This document shows positions 1 to 8,202 of a DNA stretch of 64,000 bases, in pieces; positions within the stretch are counted from its first letter, which is position 1, and every line of letters starts with the position of its first letter. The translations under genes and the position numbers were made by a program. The notes beneath the pieces were generated by a model, which was not told the origin of the DNA, ran no database searches, and was given only the letters and a program-made list of their open reading frames with translations. Source of the stretch: Caballeronia novacaledonica (lineage in GTDB: Bacteria; Pseudomonadota; Gammaproteobacteria; Burkholderiales; Burkholderiaceae); NCBI RefSeq assembly GCF_900258035.1, contig NZ_OGTP01000011.1:113409-177408 (forward strand). The letters are read 5' to 3'.

Positions 1-420
1 GCGCGCGGTGCGCTGAATGCGCAACCGTTCAGCGCCTTGCTCGGAACCAAGCTGATGCAGGTCGATTCAGCGAGTCTCACGCTGTGTCTCACGATCAGGG
101 ACGAGCTGAGGCAACAACACGGCTACGTACATGGCGGGGTGGTGAGTTATCTCGTGGACAACGCGCTGACCTTTGCGGGCGCGCTGCGGCTCGGGCCGAA
201 GGTCGTCACGGGCGAATACAAGATCAACTATCTGCGGCCGGCCGTTTCAGGCACGCTGATGGCCCGCGCGCGCGTCGTTCACGCGGGCATGACGCAGGCG
301 ACCTGCCAGTGCGACGTATTCGTCACCGATGGCGGCGCCGAGCGGCTCGTCGCGGTCGCGCAGGGCACGATTACGCGCATCGGCGAAGGCGTCTCCACCG
401 AACCGGTTTTTCACGCCTGA
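1..420 (+). CDS. PaaI-family hotdog thioesterase, 5' end outside window
   Basis: The reading frame is open from base 1, so the N-terminus lies upstream of the window. The visible 139 codons read NAQPFSALLGTKL, then HGYVHGGVVSYLVDNAL, the HGG loop typical of PaaI/YdiI-type acyl-CoA thioesterases, then a YLRPA strand and a C-terminal hotdog strand ending in ITRIGEG. Members hydrolyse acyl- or aroyl-CoA esters in the cytoplasm; the substrate cannot be told from sequence. It converges on the catabolic operon to its right and shares the bidirectional terminator at 446-473, so it is probably not part of that operon. Confidence 0.8.
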   Translation, partial: ARGALNAQPFSALLGTKLMQVDSASLTLCLTIRDELRQQHGYVHGGVVSYLVDNALTFAGALRLGPKVVTGEYKINYLRPAVSGTLMARARVVHAGMTQATCQCDVFVTDGGAERLVAVAQGTITRIGEGVSTEPVFHA

Positions 421-445
421 TTCCTCAATCCCCGTCCTCCAAAGC

Positions 446-473
446 AAAAAACCTCGCCGTGGCGAGGTTTTTT
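446..473. terminator. Bidirectional rho-independent terminator
   Basis: A 7-bp perfect stem CCTCGCC/GGCGAGG with a 2-base loop is flanked by six A residues on the left and six T on the right. It can therefore terminate both the rightward thioesterase gene and the leftward catabolic operon. Confidence 0.9.
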
Positions 474-492
474 GTTTGCCGCACGCGTGCGC

Positions 493-1341
493 TTACTGCG
501 CGGCGACCGTCTTCTGCGTCTGCTCGCCCAAGCCCTGAATGCCGAGTTTCATCGTCTGGCCGGCCTTCAGATACACCGGATTCGGCTTCACGCCCATGCC
601 GACGCCCGGCGGCGTGCCCGTCGAAATGACGTCGCCCGGCTGCAGGCTCATCACTTTCGACAGATACGCGACGAGTTGCGCGACCGTGAAGACCATCGTC
701 TTCGTGTTGCCGTTCTGATAGCGCTTGCCGTCGACTTCGAGCCACAAATCGAGCTTCTGCGGATCGGCGACTTCGTCTTTCGTGACCATCCACGGACCGA
801 TCGGGCCGAACGTGTCGAAGCCCTTGCCCTTGTCCCATTGCGTGCCGTGTTCGAGCTGCCATTCGCGCTCGGAGACGTCGTTGATGACGCAATAGCCCGC
901 GACGTAGTCGAGCGCGTTCGCTTCGTCGACGTACTTCGCTTCCTTGCCGATCACCACGCCGAGCTCGACTTCCCAGTCGGTCTTGACCGAGTTGCGCGGA
1001 ATTTCGACGTCGTCGTTCGGGCCGCAAATCGCGCTCGTCCACTTGCCGAAGATGACCGGCTCGGTCGGCACGGGAAGGTTCGATTCGGCGGCGTGATCCG
1101 CGTAGTTCAGGCCGATGCACACGAACTTGCCGACCCGGCCGACGCACGGCCCGATGCGCGGATTGCCATCGACGACGGGCAGCGACGCGATATCGGCTGC
1201 GCGCAGTTTCGCCAGGCCCGCTTCGGTCAGCGTCGCGCCGGCGATGTCATCGACGATCTTCGACACGTCGCGAATCTTGCCCTCGGCGTCCAGCAAACCC
1301 GGTTTTTCCTGACCCTTGGGGCCGTAACGAAGCAGTTTCAT
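493..1341 (-). CDS. Fumarylacetoacetate hydrolase-family protein, probable 2,4-diketo-3-deoxy-L-fuconate hydrolase
   Basis: 282 residues with the FAH fold: N-terminal MKLLRYGPKGQEKPG, a metal-binding core with CIGLNYADHAAE, EPVIFGKWTSA and DWEVELGVVIGK, and a C-terminal GDVISTGTPPGVGMG signature. The family cleaves C-C bonds of diketo acids using a divalent metal held by acidic residues. In this operon it would split the diketo-deoxy sugar acid into pyruvate and L-lactate, the last step of oxidative L-fucose breakdown. That role is inferred from neighbours; such proteins are often misnamed ureidoglycolate lyase. The ATG is preceded by a strong AGGAGG. Last gene of the leftward operon, 42 bp after the SDR gene. 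Confidence 0.8.
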   Translation of the reverse strand: MKLLRYGPKGQEKPGLLDAEGKIRDVSKIVDDIAGATLTEAGLAKLRAADIASLPVVDGNPRIGPCVGRVGKFVCIGLNYADHAAESNLPVPTEPVIFGKWTSAICGPNDDVEIPRNSVKTDWEVELGVVIGKEAKYVDEANALDYVAGYCVINDVSEREWQLEHGTQWDKGKGFDTFGPIGPWMVTKDEVADPQKLDLWLEVDGKRYQNGNTKTMVFTVAQLVAYLSKVMSLQPGDVISTGTPPGVGMGVKPNPVYLKAGQTMKLGIQGLGEQTQKTVAAQ

Positions 1342-1383
1342 CTGGTTTGATCCTCCTGGTTCGGATAAAGAATGCGCGGTTGG

Positions 1384-2127
1384 TCAGTTCGACCAGCCGC
1401 CATCGATGACATGAATCTGGCCCGTCGTGAACGACGATTCGTCCGATCCGAGATACAGCGCCAGCGCCGCGATCTCTTCGGCGCGGCCGACGCGTCCCAT
1501 CGGCTGGCGCGCGACGAACGCCGCGTGAACCTGATCGACGCTCGCGCCCTGCGCCTTCGCCTGCTCCGCGATGCGGTCCTTCAGCGACGGCGACTCCACC
1601 GTGCCGGGACAGATCGCGTTGCAGCGCACGCCGCGCGTGACGAAATCGGCCGCGACGGACTTCGTGAGCCCGATCACCGCCGCCTTCGACGCACCGTACA
1701 CGAAGCGGTTCGGCACGCCCTTCACGCTCGACGCCGCCGACGACATGTTGATGATCGAGCCGCCGCCCTTTTCCAGCATCTTCGGCAGGAACGCGCGAAT
1801 CGTACGATACATCGCCTTCGCGTTCAGGTCGAAGGCGAAATCCCAGTCTTCCTCGCTCGCTTCGAGAATCGAGCCGGCGTGCACGAAGCCCGCGCAGTTG
1901 AAGAGCACGTCGATCGCGCCGATTTCGTCGGCGAGCGCGTTGATCGCTTGCGGATTTCGCACGTCGAGCGTGCGCACGTCGAACGGCTTGCCTTCGAGCG
2001 ATCCCGTGCGGATGTCCGTGGCGATCACGCGCGCGCCCTCCGCCGCGAAAAGCTCGGCCGTCGCGAGCCCGATGCCTTGTCCCGCCGCCGTGATCAGCGC
2101 CGTCTTGCCTGCCAGTCTTTGTACCAT
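1384..2127 (-). CDS. Short-chain dehydrogenase, probable 2-keto-3-deoxy-L-fuconate dehydrogenase
   Basis: 247-residue classical SDR. The NAD(P)-binding motif is TAAGQGIG (about residues 14-21), followed by acidic residues in ATDIRTG suggesting NAD preference, a NCAGFVH stretch, the active-site Ser in NMSSAASS, and YGASK as the catalytic Tyr-Lys pair. The C-terminus ends HVIDGGWSN as in many sugar-acid SDRs. With an FAH hydrolase after it and a lactonase before it, the natural role is oxidation of 2-keto-3-deoxy-L-fuconate at C4 to the 2,4-diketo acid. SDR fold is certain; the substrate is inferred from context. Confidence 0.8.
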   Translation of the reverse strand: MVQRLAGKTALITAAGQGIGLATAELFAAEGARVIATDIRTGSLEGKPFDVRTLDVRNPQAINALADEIGAIDVLFNCAGFVHAGSILEASEEDWDFAFDLNAKAMYRTIRAFLPKMLEKGGGSIINMSSAASSVKGVPNRFVYGASKAAVIGLTKSVAADFVTRGVRCNAICPGTVESPSLKDRIAEQAKAQGASVDQVHAAFVARQPMGRVGRAEEIAALALYLGSDESSFTTGQIHVIDGGWSN

Positions 2128-2179
2128 CTACCGCTCCAGTCGAAAGTGTTTTTGAGACATGCCGGGTATAGCAGCCGTT

Positions 2180-3016
2180 TCAGAGGCGATAGAACGCGCG
2201 GGCGTTCGCGCCGAAAATCGCGGCTTGGTCGGCTTTTTCGAGATGCGACGTGAGGTTGCGGGCCGTGCTGTGCCATGCAGTGTAACTGCCGTTCATATCG
2301 AGCACGGGCCAGTCGCTGCCCCACATCAGGCGCTCGGGACCGAAATGTTCGAGAAGATGCGCGACGTAGGGTTTCAAGGTTTCGCCGGTCCAGTTCGCGT
2401 TTGCTTCTGTCGCGAGACCGGAGAGTTTGCAATGAATTCGTTGCGGCAAGGCGGCGAGTTGCGCGATGCCATCGGCCCAAGGTTGCCATCCGGATGACAA
2501 GCCGTCGCGGATCGGCGGCTTTGCGCCGTGATCGATCACGACGCGCAGCTTCGGATACCGCTCCACGAATTCGATCAGCGACGGCACATGCCGCGCGAAG
2601 ATCAGCGCATCGAAAGCGAAGTCGAGGTCGATGAGGCGTTCGATCGCATCCTTGCGCGGCGCGTGCGCGATCCACGTGTCGTCGGGCAAGTCTTGCAGCA
2701 TCGGGCGCACGGCCTTGAACTTCGGCTCGGGCGCGAATTCGTCGATGAACTTCGATGCATCGGGCGAATCGAGCGGAATCCAGCCGACGACACCGGCGAT
2801 CGATTCTTCATGGCGCGCGAGATCGAGCAGATAGCGCGTTTCATCGAGCGTCGGCGCAGCCTGAACGACGACGGTTCGTTGAACACCGACAGACTCGCGA
2901 AGCGGCGCGAGATCGTCAGGACCGAACACGCGATACAGCGGCTTCATGTCCGGCGTGAGCCATCCATAATCGCCACGCGACGGATCCCAATAATGCTGAT
3001 GCGAGTCGATGTTCAT
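2180..3016 (-). CDS. Amidohydrolase-family sugar lactonase, probable L-fuconolactonase
   Basis: 278 residues starting MNIDSHQHYWDPSRG. The HxH metal motif near the N-terminus, VIDHGAKPP in the middle and WGSDWPV near the C-terminus mark the amidohydrolase-2 (COG3618) sugar lactonase group. It would open L-fucono-1,5-lactone made by the neighbouring dehydrogenase to L-fuconate. I chose the ATG at 3016 because it overlaps the stop of the upstream gene by 4 bases (ATGA) and places the HxH at the usual distance from the start; an upstream in-frame start would add 18 low-complexity residues. Confidence 0.8.
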   Translation of the reverse strand: MNIDSHQHYWDPSRGDYGWLTPDMKPLYRVFGPDDLAPLRESVGVQRTVVVQAAPTLDETRYLLDLARHEESIAGVVGWIPLDSPDASKFIDEFAPEPKFKAVRPMLQDLPDDTWIAHAPRKDAIERLIDLDFAFDALIFARHVPSLIEFVERYPKLRVVIDHGAKPPIRDGLSSGWQPWADGIAQLAALPQRIHCKLSGLATEANANWTGETLKPYVAHLLEHFGPERLMWGSDWPVLDMNGSYTAWHSTARNLTSHLEKADQAAIFGANARAFYRL

Positions 3017-4044
3017 CGCGGCACCGGCGCGTTCGCGTGAAGCAGACCTTCGGCACGCAGCGCGTCCCATAGCGCGGACGGAATCGGCGTCGCGAACGAT
3101 GCCGCGTTCTCGCGCACTTCATCCGGCGTGCGCGCGCCCATCAGCACCGTGGCCACAACTTTATGCGCATAAGGAAACTGGATGGCCGCCGCGGACAGCG
3201 CGACGCCGTGCGCACGGCACACGCGCTCCAGCTTGCCGACGCGCTCGACGATTTCCTTCGGCGCTTCGCCGTAGTTGAACTTGAGGTCGCCGTGCGCGTT
3301 CGCATCGAGACCGCGCGCGAGAATGCCCGAATTGAACGCGCCGCCGAGCAAAATGCTCACGCCGCGTTTTTCGCATTCGGGCAAAAGATCGTCGAGCGTG
3401 TTTTGTTCGAGCAGCGTGTAACGGCCCGCGAGCAATGCGCAGTCGATGTCGAATTCGGCCATCGCTTCCATCACGGCCGCGCCTTCGTTCACGCCGAGGC
3501 CCACGGCCTTCACGCCGCGAGACTGCTTCAATTCTTCGAGCGCGCGAAAGCCGCCTTCATCGGCGAGTTGCTTCCAGTAGTGCGCGTTTTTCTCGCCGTG
3601 CGTGACGCGGCCGATGTCATGAATCAGCACGATATCGATATCGATCATGCCGAGCCGCATCTGGCTGTCTTCGAACGAGCGGAGAATGCCGTCGTAGGTG
3701 TAGTCGTAGATCGCCTGGAACGGCAGCGGCGCGGCCCAGCCTTCGCTGCCGTCGTAGGCCGCCGTGCGCGGGACGAAGCGCCGGCCGACCTTGGTCGAAA
3801 GAACGAAGTCGCCGCGCGGATAGCGTCGCAACGCATCGCCGAGACGATGTTCCGCCTTCGTGTGACCGTAGTGCGGCGCGGTATCGAAGCAGCGGATGCC
3901 GGCTTGCCACGCGGCATCGACGGTCGCGCGCGCCTCGTCTTCCGTCAACTCGTGATACAGCCCGCCGAGCGGCGCGGTGCCGAGCGACAGCGCCGTGACT
4001 TCCAGCGCCGTCCGGCCGATTTTGCGTCGACTTGAAACTGTCAT
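3013..4044 (-). CDS. Aldo/keto reductase, probable L-fucose (D-threo-aldose) 1-dehydrogenase
   Basis: 343-residue AKR. Visible family marks are RKIGRTALEVTALSLGTAPLGG at the N-terminus, the tetrad Asp and Tyr in CFDTAPHYG, the Lys in LSTKVGR and the His in LIHDIG. The D-threo-aldose 1-dehydrogenase group oxidises L-fucose and related sugars at C1 to the lactone with NAD(P), which is the first step the operon needs. ATG at 4044 is preferred over an in-frame TTG two codons upstream. The gene contains a near-perfect parS palindrome at 3159-3174 near its 3' end and is translationally coupled to the lactonase gene. Confidence 0.8.
   Translation of the reverse strand: MTVSSRRKIGRTALEVTALSLGTAPLGGLYHELTEDEARATVDAAWQAGIRCFDTAPHYGHTKAEHRLGDALRRYPRGDFVLSTKVGRRFVPRTAAYDGSEGWAAPLPFQAIYDYTYDGILRSFEDSQMRLGMIDIDIVLIHDIGRVTHGEKNAHYWKQLADEGGFRALEELKQSRGVKAVGLGVNEGAAVMEAMAEFDIDCALLAGRYTLLEQNTLDDLLPECEKRGVSILLGGAFNSGILARGLDANAHGDLKFNYGEAPKEIVERVGKLERVCRAHGVALSAAAIQFPYAHKVVATVLMGARTPDEVRENAASFATPIPSALWDALRAEGLLHANAPVPR
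3159..3174. promoter_or_regulatory. parS-like site inside a coding region
   Basis: CTTTATGCGCATAAGG differs at one base from the palindrome CTTTATGCGCATAAAG that flanks parA. It lies within the aldo/keto reductase gene, about 10 kb from parAB, and is the leftmost of six such sites. It would be a ParB nucleation point for segregation of this replicon. Confidence 0.75.
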
Positions 4045-4078
4045 CTGCAAACCTCGAATGAATTTGAGGTGGCGAAAC

Positions 4079-5347
4079 TCAAGCCGCCACAGTAACGCGT
4101 ACCGCGCCGCCGGGCAAACACGCGGGGCCGACCGGTTCGAAGGTTTTGTAAGTCAGGATGAATTCCTGATGCCCGAGCGCCTCCGACTTCGACGCCGCGC
4201 CCGCCGCCACCGCGACGGTGACATCGACGATTTCGCGGCCCACTTCGTCGAGCGTCGCGCGGCCTTCGAGGATGCGGCCGGCGTCGATATCCATATCGCC
4301 GGACAGGTTGCGATACGTCGACGGATTCGCGCAGACCTTGATGACCGGCGATATCGCCGAGCCGACGACGGAGCCGCGCCCCGTCGTGAAGAGAATCACG
4401 TGACAGCCGCACGCGATCAACTCGCCGATCTCCGCGTTATCGCTGATATTGGGAAAGCCGAAGCGCGGCTCGCCATCGGGGACGACATCGAGCAGATAGA
4501 GCCCGCCCGTCGGCGGCACGTCGCCCGGCTTGATGATGCCGACGATCGGCGACGCGCCGCTCTTCGAATACGCGCCGAGTGATTTTTCTTCCTGCGTCGT
4601 CAGCCCGCCGTCCGCGTTGCCGACGGAGAACGAGCCGTGGCCCATCGTCGTGTAATAGCGCGCGGCCTTCTGCACGCACTCGACGATCGCGTCGCCGAGT
4701 TCGGGCCGCGCCGCGCGCCGCTTCATATGGAACTCGCAGCCGACGAGTTCGCCCGTTTCCTCGAACACGCACGACGCGCCCGCGTCGATGAACGCATCGA
4801 ATGCGCGCCCCACCGCCGGATTCGCCGTGATGCCGCTCGTGCCGTCCGAACCGCCGCAGATCGTGCCGACGATCAGCTCGTCGAGCGCCATCGGCACTTT
4901 TTCTTGCGCGGCAAGCGATGCGCGCGCCTCGCGCACCCAGTCGAGTCCGTTCTGGATCGTGCTGCGCGTGCCGCCTTTTTCCTGAATCGTCAGTACGGCG
5001 GCGGGCCGCCCGCTCGCGCGCACGACATCGGCGAGATAGTGCTTGTTCATGCTCTCGCAACCGAGCGACACGAACAGCACCGCGCCGACGTTCGGATGCG
5101 TGCAGATGCGTTCCAGCATTCTTTCGGCGTAGCTGTTCGGATAGCAGCCCGGAAAGCCGATCAGATGCACGGGCGGTTCGGCTTGCGGATCGAAGGAATC
5201 GAAGTCATCGAACGATGGACGAAAGTGCGCGACGATCTCGCGCGCGACGTGATGCGCGCATTCGACGAGGTACGCCACCGCGACGACATTGCGGACGCCC
5301 TTCCTGCCATCCGCGCGGAGATAGCCTTGCAGTGCGGGAGTGTTCAT
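4079..5347 (-). CDS. UxaA-family dehydratase, large subunit (probable L-fuconate dehydratase)
   Basis: 422 residues matching the C-terminal catalytic part of altronate/galactarate dehydratases: GYLRADGRKGVRNVVAV at the start, then FPGCYPNSYAERMLER, the VSLGCESMN segment, LIVGTICGGSDGTSGITANPAVG, and LFTTGRGSVVGSAISPVIKVCANP near the end. In UxaA/GarD this domain carries the metal-dependent dehydration site. The SAF domain, normally fused N-terminally, is encoded by the separate 105-residue gene just upstream. By position in the pathway it would dehydrate L-fuconate to 2-keto-3-deoxy-L-fuconate. The split arrangement also resembles sulfolactate sulfo-lyase SuyAB, so the substrate is inference. 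Confidence 0.75.
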   Translation of the reverse strand: MNTPALQGYLRADGRKGVRNVVAVAYLVECAHHVAREIVAHFRPSFDDFDSFDPQAEPPVHLIGFPGCYPNSYAERMLERICTHPNVGAVLFVSLGCESMNKHYLADVVRASGRPAAVLTIQEKGGTRSTIQNGLDWVREARASLAAQEKVPMALDELIVGTICGGSDGTSGITANPAVGRAFDAFIDAGASCVFEETGELVGCEFHMKRRAARPELGDAIVECVQKAARYYTTMGHGSFSVGNADGGLTTQEEKSLGAYSKSGASPIVGIIKPGDVPPTGGLYLLDVVPDGEPRFGFPNISDNAEIGELIACGCHVILFTTGRGSVVGSAISPVIKVCANPSTYRNLSGDMDIDAGRILEGRATLDEVGREIVDVTVAVAAGAASKSEALGHQEFILTYKTFEPVGPACLPGGAVRVTVAA

Positions 5348-5356
5348 TGAAAGTGT

Positions 5357-5674
5357 TCAGTGCTGCACGTAGGCGTGTCCGGCATCGTGCGTGTAAGTGG
5401 GGATGTAGTCGCTTTCCAGATTGTGCGTATGCAAGTGCTCGCCGCATGCGACATCGACACTGACGTGACCGATGATCGCGCCGTAGCGCAGCACTTTCTC
5501 GTCCTTCGACAACGCCCGCCGCGCGAGCTTGTGCGCGAGTTCGATGGTCGTCGCGAGCGTGACCGACTGGCCTTCGATCATCAGCGTTTCGCCCGCCGGC
5601 AAACGCGCGGCGGCGATCAGGCAGTTGTCTTCCGGACTCAGCAGGATGAGGCGCGGGTCGGTTGGCTTTTGCAT
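5357..5674 (-). CDS. SAF-domain small subunit of UxaA-type dehydratase
   Basis: 105 residues: MQKPTDPRLILLSPEDNCLIAAARLPAGE then a SAF beta-clip with KLARRALSKDEKVLRYG, IIGHVSVDVACGEHLHTHN and a C-terminal Tyr/His-rich tail. The EHLHTHN segment is the hallmark of the N-terminal domain of altronate and galactarate dehydratases, where it forms part of the substrate and metal pocket. The gene ends 9 bp before the large-subunit ATG, so the two are co-translated and presumably form a heteromer. Confidence 0.8.
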   Translation of the reverse strand: MQKPTDPRLILLSPEDNCLIAAARLPAGETLMIEGQSVTLATTIELAHKLARRALSKDEKVLRYGAIIGHVSVDVACGEHLHTHNLESDYIPTYTHDAGHAYVQH

Positions 5675-5684
5675 CGTCGATATC

Positions 5685-6707
5685 TCAGTTTTGCGCTTCG
5701 CCGCCCGCGATTCGCGCCACCATCAGCGAGCCGAGGATGATCGCGCCGTAGATCGCCTGAATCCAGAACGAAGGAACCTGCGCAAGTGTCAGGAGGTTTT
5801 GCACGACGCCCAGCAGCAAAACGCCTGACAGTGCGCCGAGCATCGTGCCCTTGCCGCCATCGAGCGAGATGCCGCCGATCACCGCTGCGGCGAACACCGT
5901 GAAGATCATGCCGTTGCCCTGATTCGCGTTGATCGCGCCGACGTAGCCCGTGACGATCAGACCGCCGATCGACGCGAGCACGCTGCCCAGAACGAACACG
6001 CCCCACGTGATGCGCTCGACGCGAATGCCCGCCGCGCGCGCCGCTTCCGGATTGCCGCCGATGGCGTAAAGCGCGCGTCCGAGGCGGTGATAGCGCAGCA
6101 AGAACGCAGCCACGGCGAACGCCGCCGCCGCGAGCCACACGGAAACCGGCAGGCCGAGCACCAGCGTGGTCGCGAGTGTGAAGAACGACTGCGGCATGTC
6201 GAAGAGCGTGCCGCCCTTCGTCGCGCCGACGAGCATTCCGCGCAGCACGATCAGCATCGCGAGCGTGACGATGAATGCGTTCAGCCGTAGCCGCACGACC
6301 AGAAAGCCGTTGACGAAGCCGATCAGCGCGCCGACCGCCACGATCGCCGCGAGACCGGCCGCCGTCGGCCATTCGAGGCCGAAGCCCGCCGACGCCGCCG
6401 GCATCACGAGCATCGCGCCGACGGCGGGCGCGATGCCGACCGTCGATTCGAGCGACAAGTCGAACTTGCCCGTCAGCACGATCAGCGATTCGGCGAGCAC
6501 GACGAGCGCGAGCGCCGCCGACGCGCCGAGAATGCTGATCAGATTCGCCTGCGTCAGAAAACTCGGGCTGACGAACGCGCCGATCGCGAGCAGCAACGCG
6601 AGCGCCGGCAAGAGCGCGAGATCGCGAAACCGCGCGAGTTCGATGCGCGGGCGCTGGCGCTGCATCGGCAGACCGGCCATCGCGGAACTGGAAACGTCAT
6701 GCTTCAT
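5685..6707 (-). CDS. Sugar ABC transporter permease (RbsC/AraH type)
   Basis: 340 residues with eight to ten hydrophobic segments, beginning about residue 30 (LALLPALALLLAIGAFVSP). It contains the BPD_transp_2 signatures TGKFDLSLESTVGIAPAVGAML, GFVNGFLVVRLRLNAFIVTLAML, AIGGNPEAARAAGI and GKGTMLGALSGVLLLGVVQNLL. It is the inner-membrane channel of a carbohydrate importer. The last 11 bases of the upstream ATPase gene overlap its start, indicating coupling. The nine-gene context points to L-fucose or a related deoxy sugar as substrate. Confidence 0.88.
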   Translation of the reverse strand: MKHDVSSSAMAGLPMQRQRPRIELARFRDLALLPALALLLAIGAFVSPSFLTQANLISILGASAALALVVLAESLIVLTGKFDLSLESTVGIAPAVGAMLVMPAASAGFGLEWPTAAGLAAIVAVGALIGFVNGFLVVRLRLNAFIVTLAMLIVLRGMLVGATKGGTLFDMPQSFFTLATTLVLGLPVSVWLAAAAFAVAAFLLRYHRLGRALYAIGGNPEAARAAGIRVERITWGVFVLGSVLASIGGLIVTGYVGAINANQGNGMIFTVFAAAVIGGISLDGGKGTMLGALSGVLLLGVVQNLLTLAQVPSFWIQAIYGAIILGSLMVARIAGGEAQN

Positions 6708-8202
6708 GGAGACTCACTCCTTCGACGGATGCGATGAGTTCATGGTCCTGCCACCCGGCAGGGAATTCGGCGGCGATCGCGCCACGGAACATCACGAGGA
6801 CGCGGTCGCAGGTGCGCAGGTCGTCGAGTTCGCCGGAGACGACGAGCACCGCCTTGCCTTCCTCGCGCACACGTTCGACGACGCCGAGCAGCGCTTCCTT
6901 CGATTTCACGTCCACGCCCGCAGTCGGATCGATGAGCACGAGCACGTTCGGATCGGTCGCGAGTGCGCGCGCCATCACGACCTTTTGCTGATTGCCGCCC
7001 GACAGACCTGACACTTCGTGCTCGGGCCCAGGTGTTTTGATGCCGAGCGCCGCGATCATGCGGCGTCCGAACGCGTTTTTCTTCGCGGGCGTCGCAATTC
7101 CGAAGCGTCCAAGTGTTCGCGCGATCGTCATCGACGCGTTTTCCGCGACGGACTGGCTGAGCACCAGACCTTCGCGATGCCGGTCCTTCGGCACGCAACC
7201 GACGCCGCTCGCCAATGCGCCGGGCACGTCGCCAGGCGCGAGCGTGCGGCCGTCCACCGTGATCGTGCCGCTGCGTTGCGCCTTCAATCCGGCGACGGCT
7301 TCCGCGACGCTCGTGCGGCCGCTCGTCGTCGCGCCCGTCAGGCCGATGACTTCGCCGCGCCGCACCGCGAAGCTGACGTCGGCGTAGTCGGCGCCGGAGA
7401 GCCCGGACACGGAAAGCGCGATCGATGCGTCGGCGGGCAAAGGCGCGCGCGTCGCCGCATCGGTGACGGCGAGACCGCCTTGTTCGCCCGTCATCGCTTC
7501 GATCAGCTTGTCGCGCGGCAACGCCGAAACCGGTGCGCTGACGATATGCCGCGCATCACGCAATACGGTCACCGCCTGACAGATTTCGTACACTTCCTGC
7601 AAGTGATGGGAAATGAACAGGAAAGTGACACCTTCTGTCTGCAACTCTTCGATACGCCTGAAGAGACGCTTGATCTCATCGCCGTCCAACTGTGCAGTCG
7701 GTTCGTCGAGGATGATGAAGCGCGCGCCATAGGACAGCGCCCGCGCGATCTCGACGAGCTGCCGCGCCTCGACGGTCAGATCGCCGGCGCGCGCGTCCTC
7801 GCGCACGTCGATCTTCCAGTGATCGAGCAAGGCGCGAGCGTCGCGACGCATCGTGCGCCAGTCGATCAAGCCGCCGCGCCGGTGCTGCCGGTTGATGAAC
7901 AGGTTCTCGGCGACCGACAACTCGCGGATGATCGTCGAATGCTGATAGACGCACGCGACGCGCTCGCGCCATCCGTCACGATCCGCGAGCGGCGGCGCGG
8001 GCTCGCCGCCGAAGCGGATCTCGCCGGCGTCGGGCTTGCGCAGGCCGGTGATCATCGAGACGAGCGTCGACTTGCCCGCGCCGTTGCGCCCGACGAGCGC
8101 ATGCGACTCGCCGGGCAAGACGCGCATCGTGACGTCGGAAAGCGCTGCCGTCGAACCGTAGCGCTTCGTCAGCCCGAGTGCTTCCACGACCGGCGCGCTC
8201 AT
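6697..8202 (-). CDS. Sugar ABC transporter ATP-binding protein, tandem NBDs (RbsA/XylG type)
   Basis: 501 residues with two nucleotide-binding domains. NBD1 has Walker A GRNGAGKST (about residues 37-45) and Walker B FIILDEPTA. NBD2 has a degenerate P-loop GATTSGRTS, the signature LSGGNQQK and VLVLIDPTAGVD. A conserved first NBD with a divergent second Walker A is normal for RbsA/MglA-type carbohydrate ATPases. The stop overlaps the permease start and the ATG overlaps the binding-protein stop (ATGA), so the three transporter genes are tightly coupled. Confidence 0.9.
   Translation of the reverse strand: MSAPVVEALGLTKRYGSTAALSDVTMRVLPGESHALVGRNGAGKSTLVSMITGLRKPDAGEIRFGGEPAPPLADRDGWRERVACVYQHSTIIRELSVAENLFINRQHRRGGLIDWRTMRRDARALLDHWKIDVREDARAGDLTVEARQLVEIARALSYGARFIILDEPTAQLDGDEIKRLFRRIEELQTEGVTFLFISHHLQEVYEICQAVTVLRDARHIVSAPVSALPRDKLIEAMTGEQGGLAVTDAATRAPLPADASIALSVSGLSGADYADVSFAVRRGEVIGLTGATTSGRTSVAEAVAGLKAQRSGTITVDGRTLAPGDVPGALASGVGCVPKDRHREGLVLSQSVAENASMTIARTLGRFGIATPAKKNAFGRRMIAALGIKTPGPEHEVSGLSGGNQQKVVMARALATDPNVLVLIDPTAGVDVKSKEALLGVVERVREEGKAVLVVSGELDDLRTCDRVLVMFRGAIAAEFPAGWQDHELIASVEGVSLHEA

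Noticed and set aside
142..157. GGTGAG-N6-CGTG inside the thioesterase gene
   Set aside because: One mismatch to the minus-strand iteron in a coding region with no pair; treated as chance.
472..1350. Long forward-strand frames opposite the FAH gene, and similar frames opposite most genes
   Set aside because: These are shadow frames from GC-rich codon structure; they have no family motifs or start signals.
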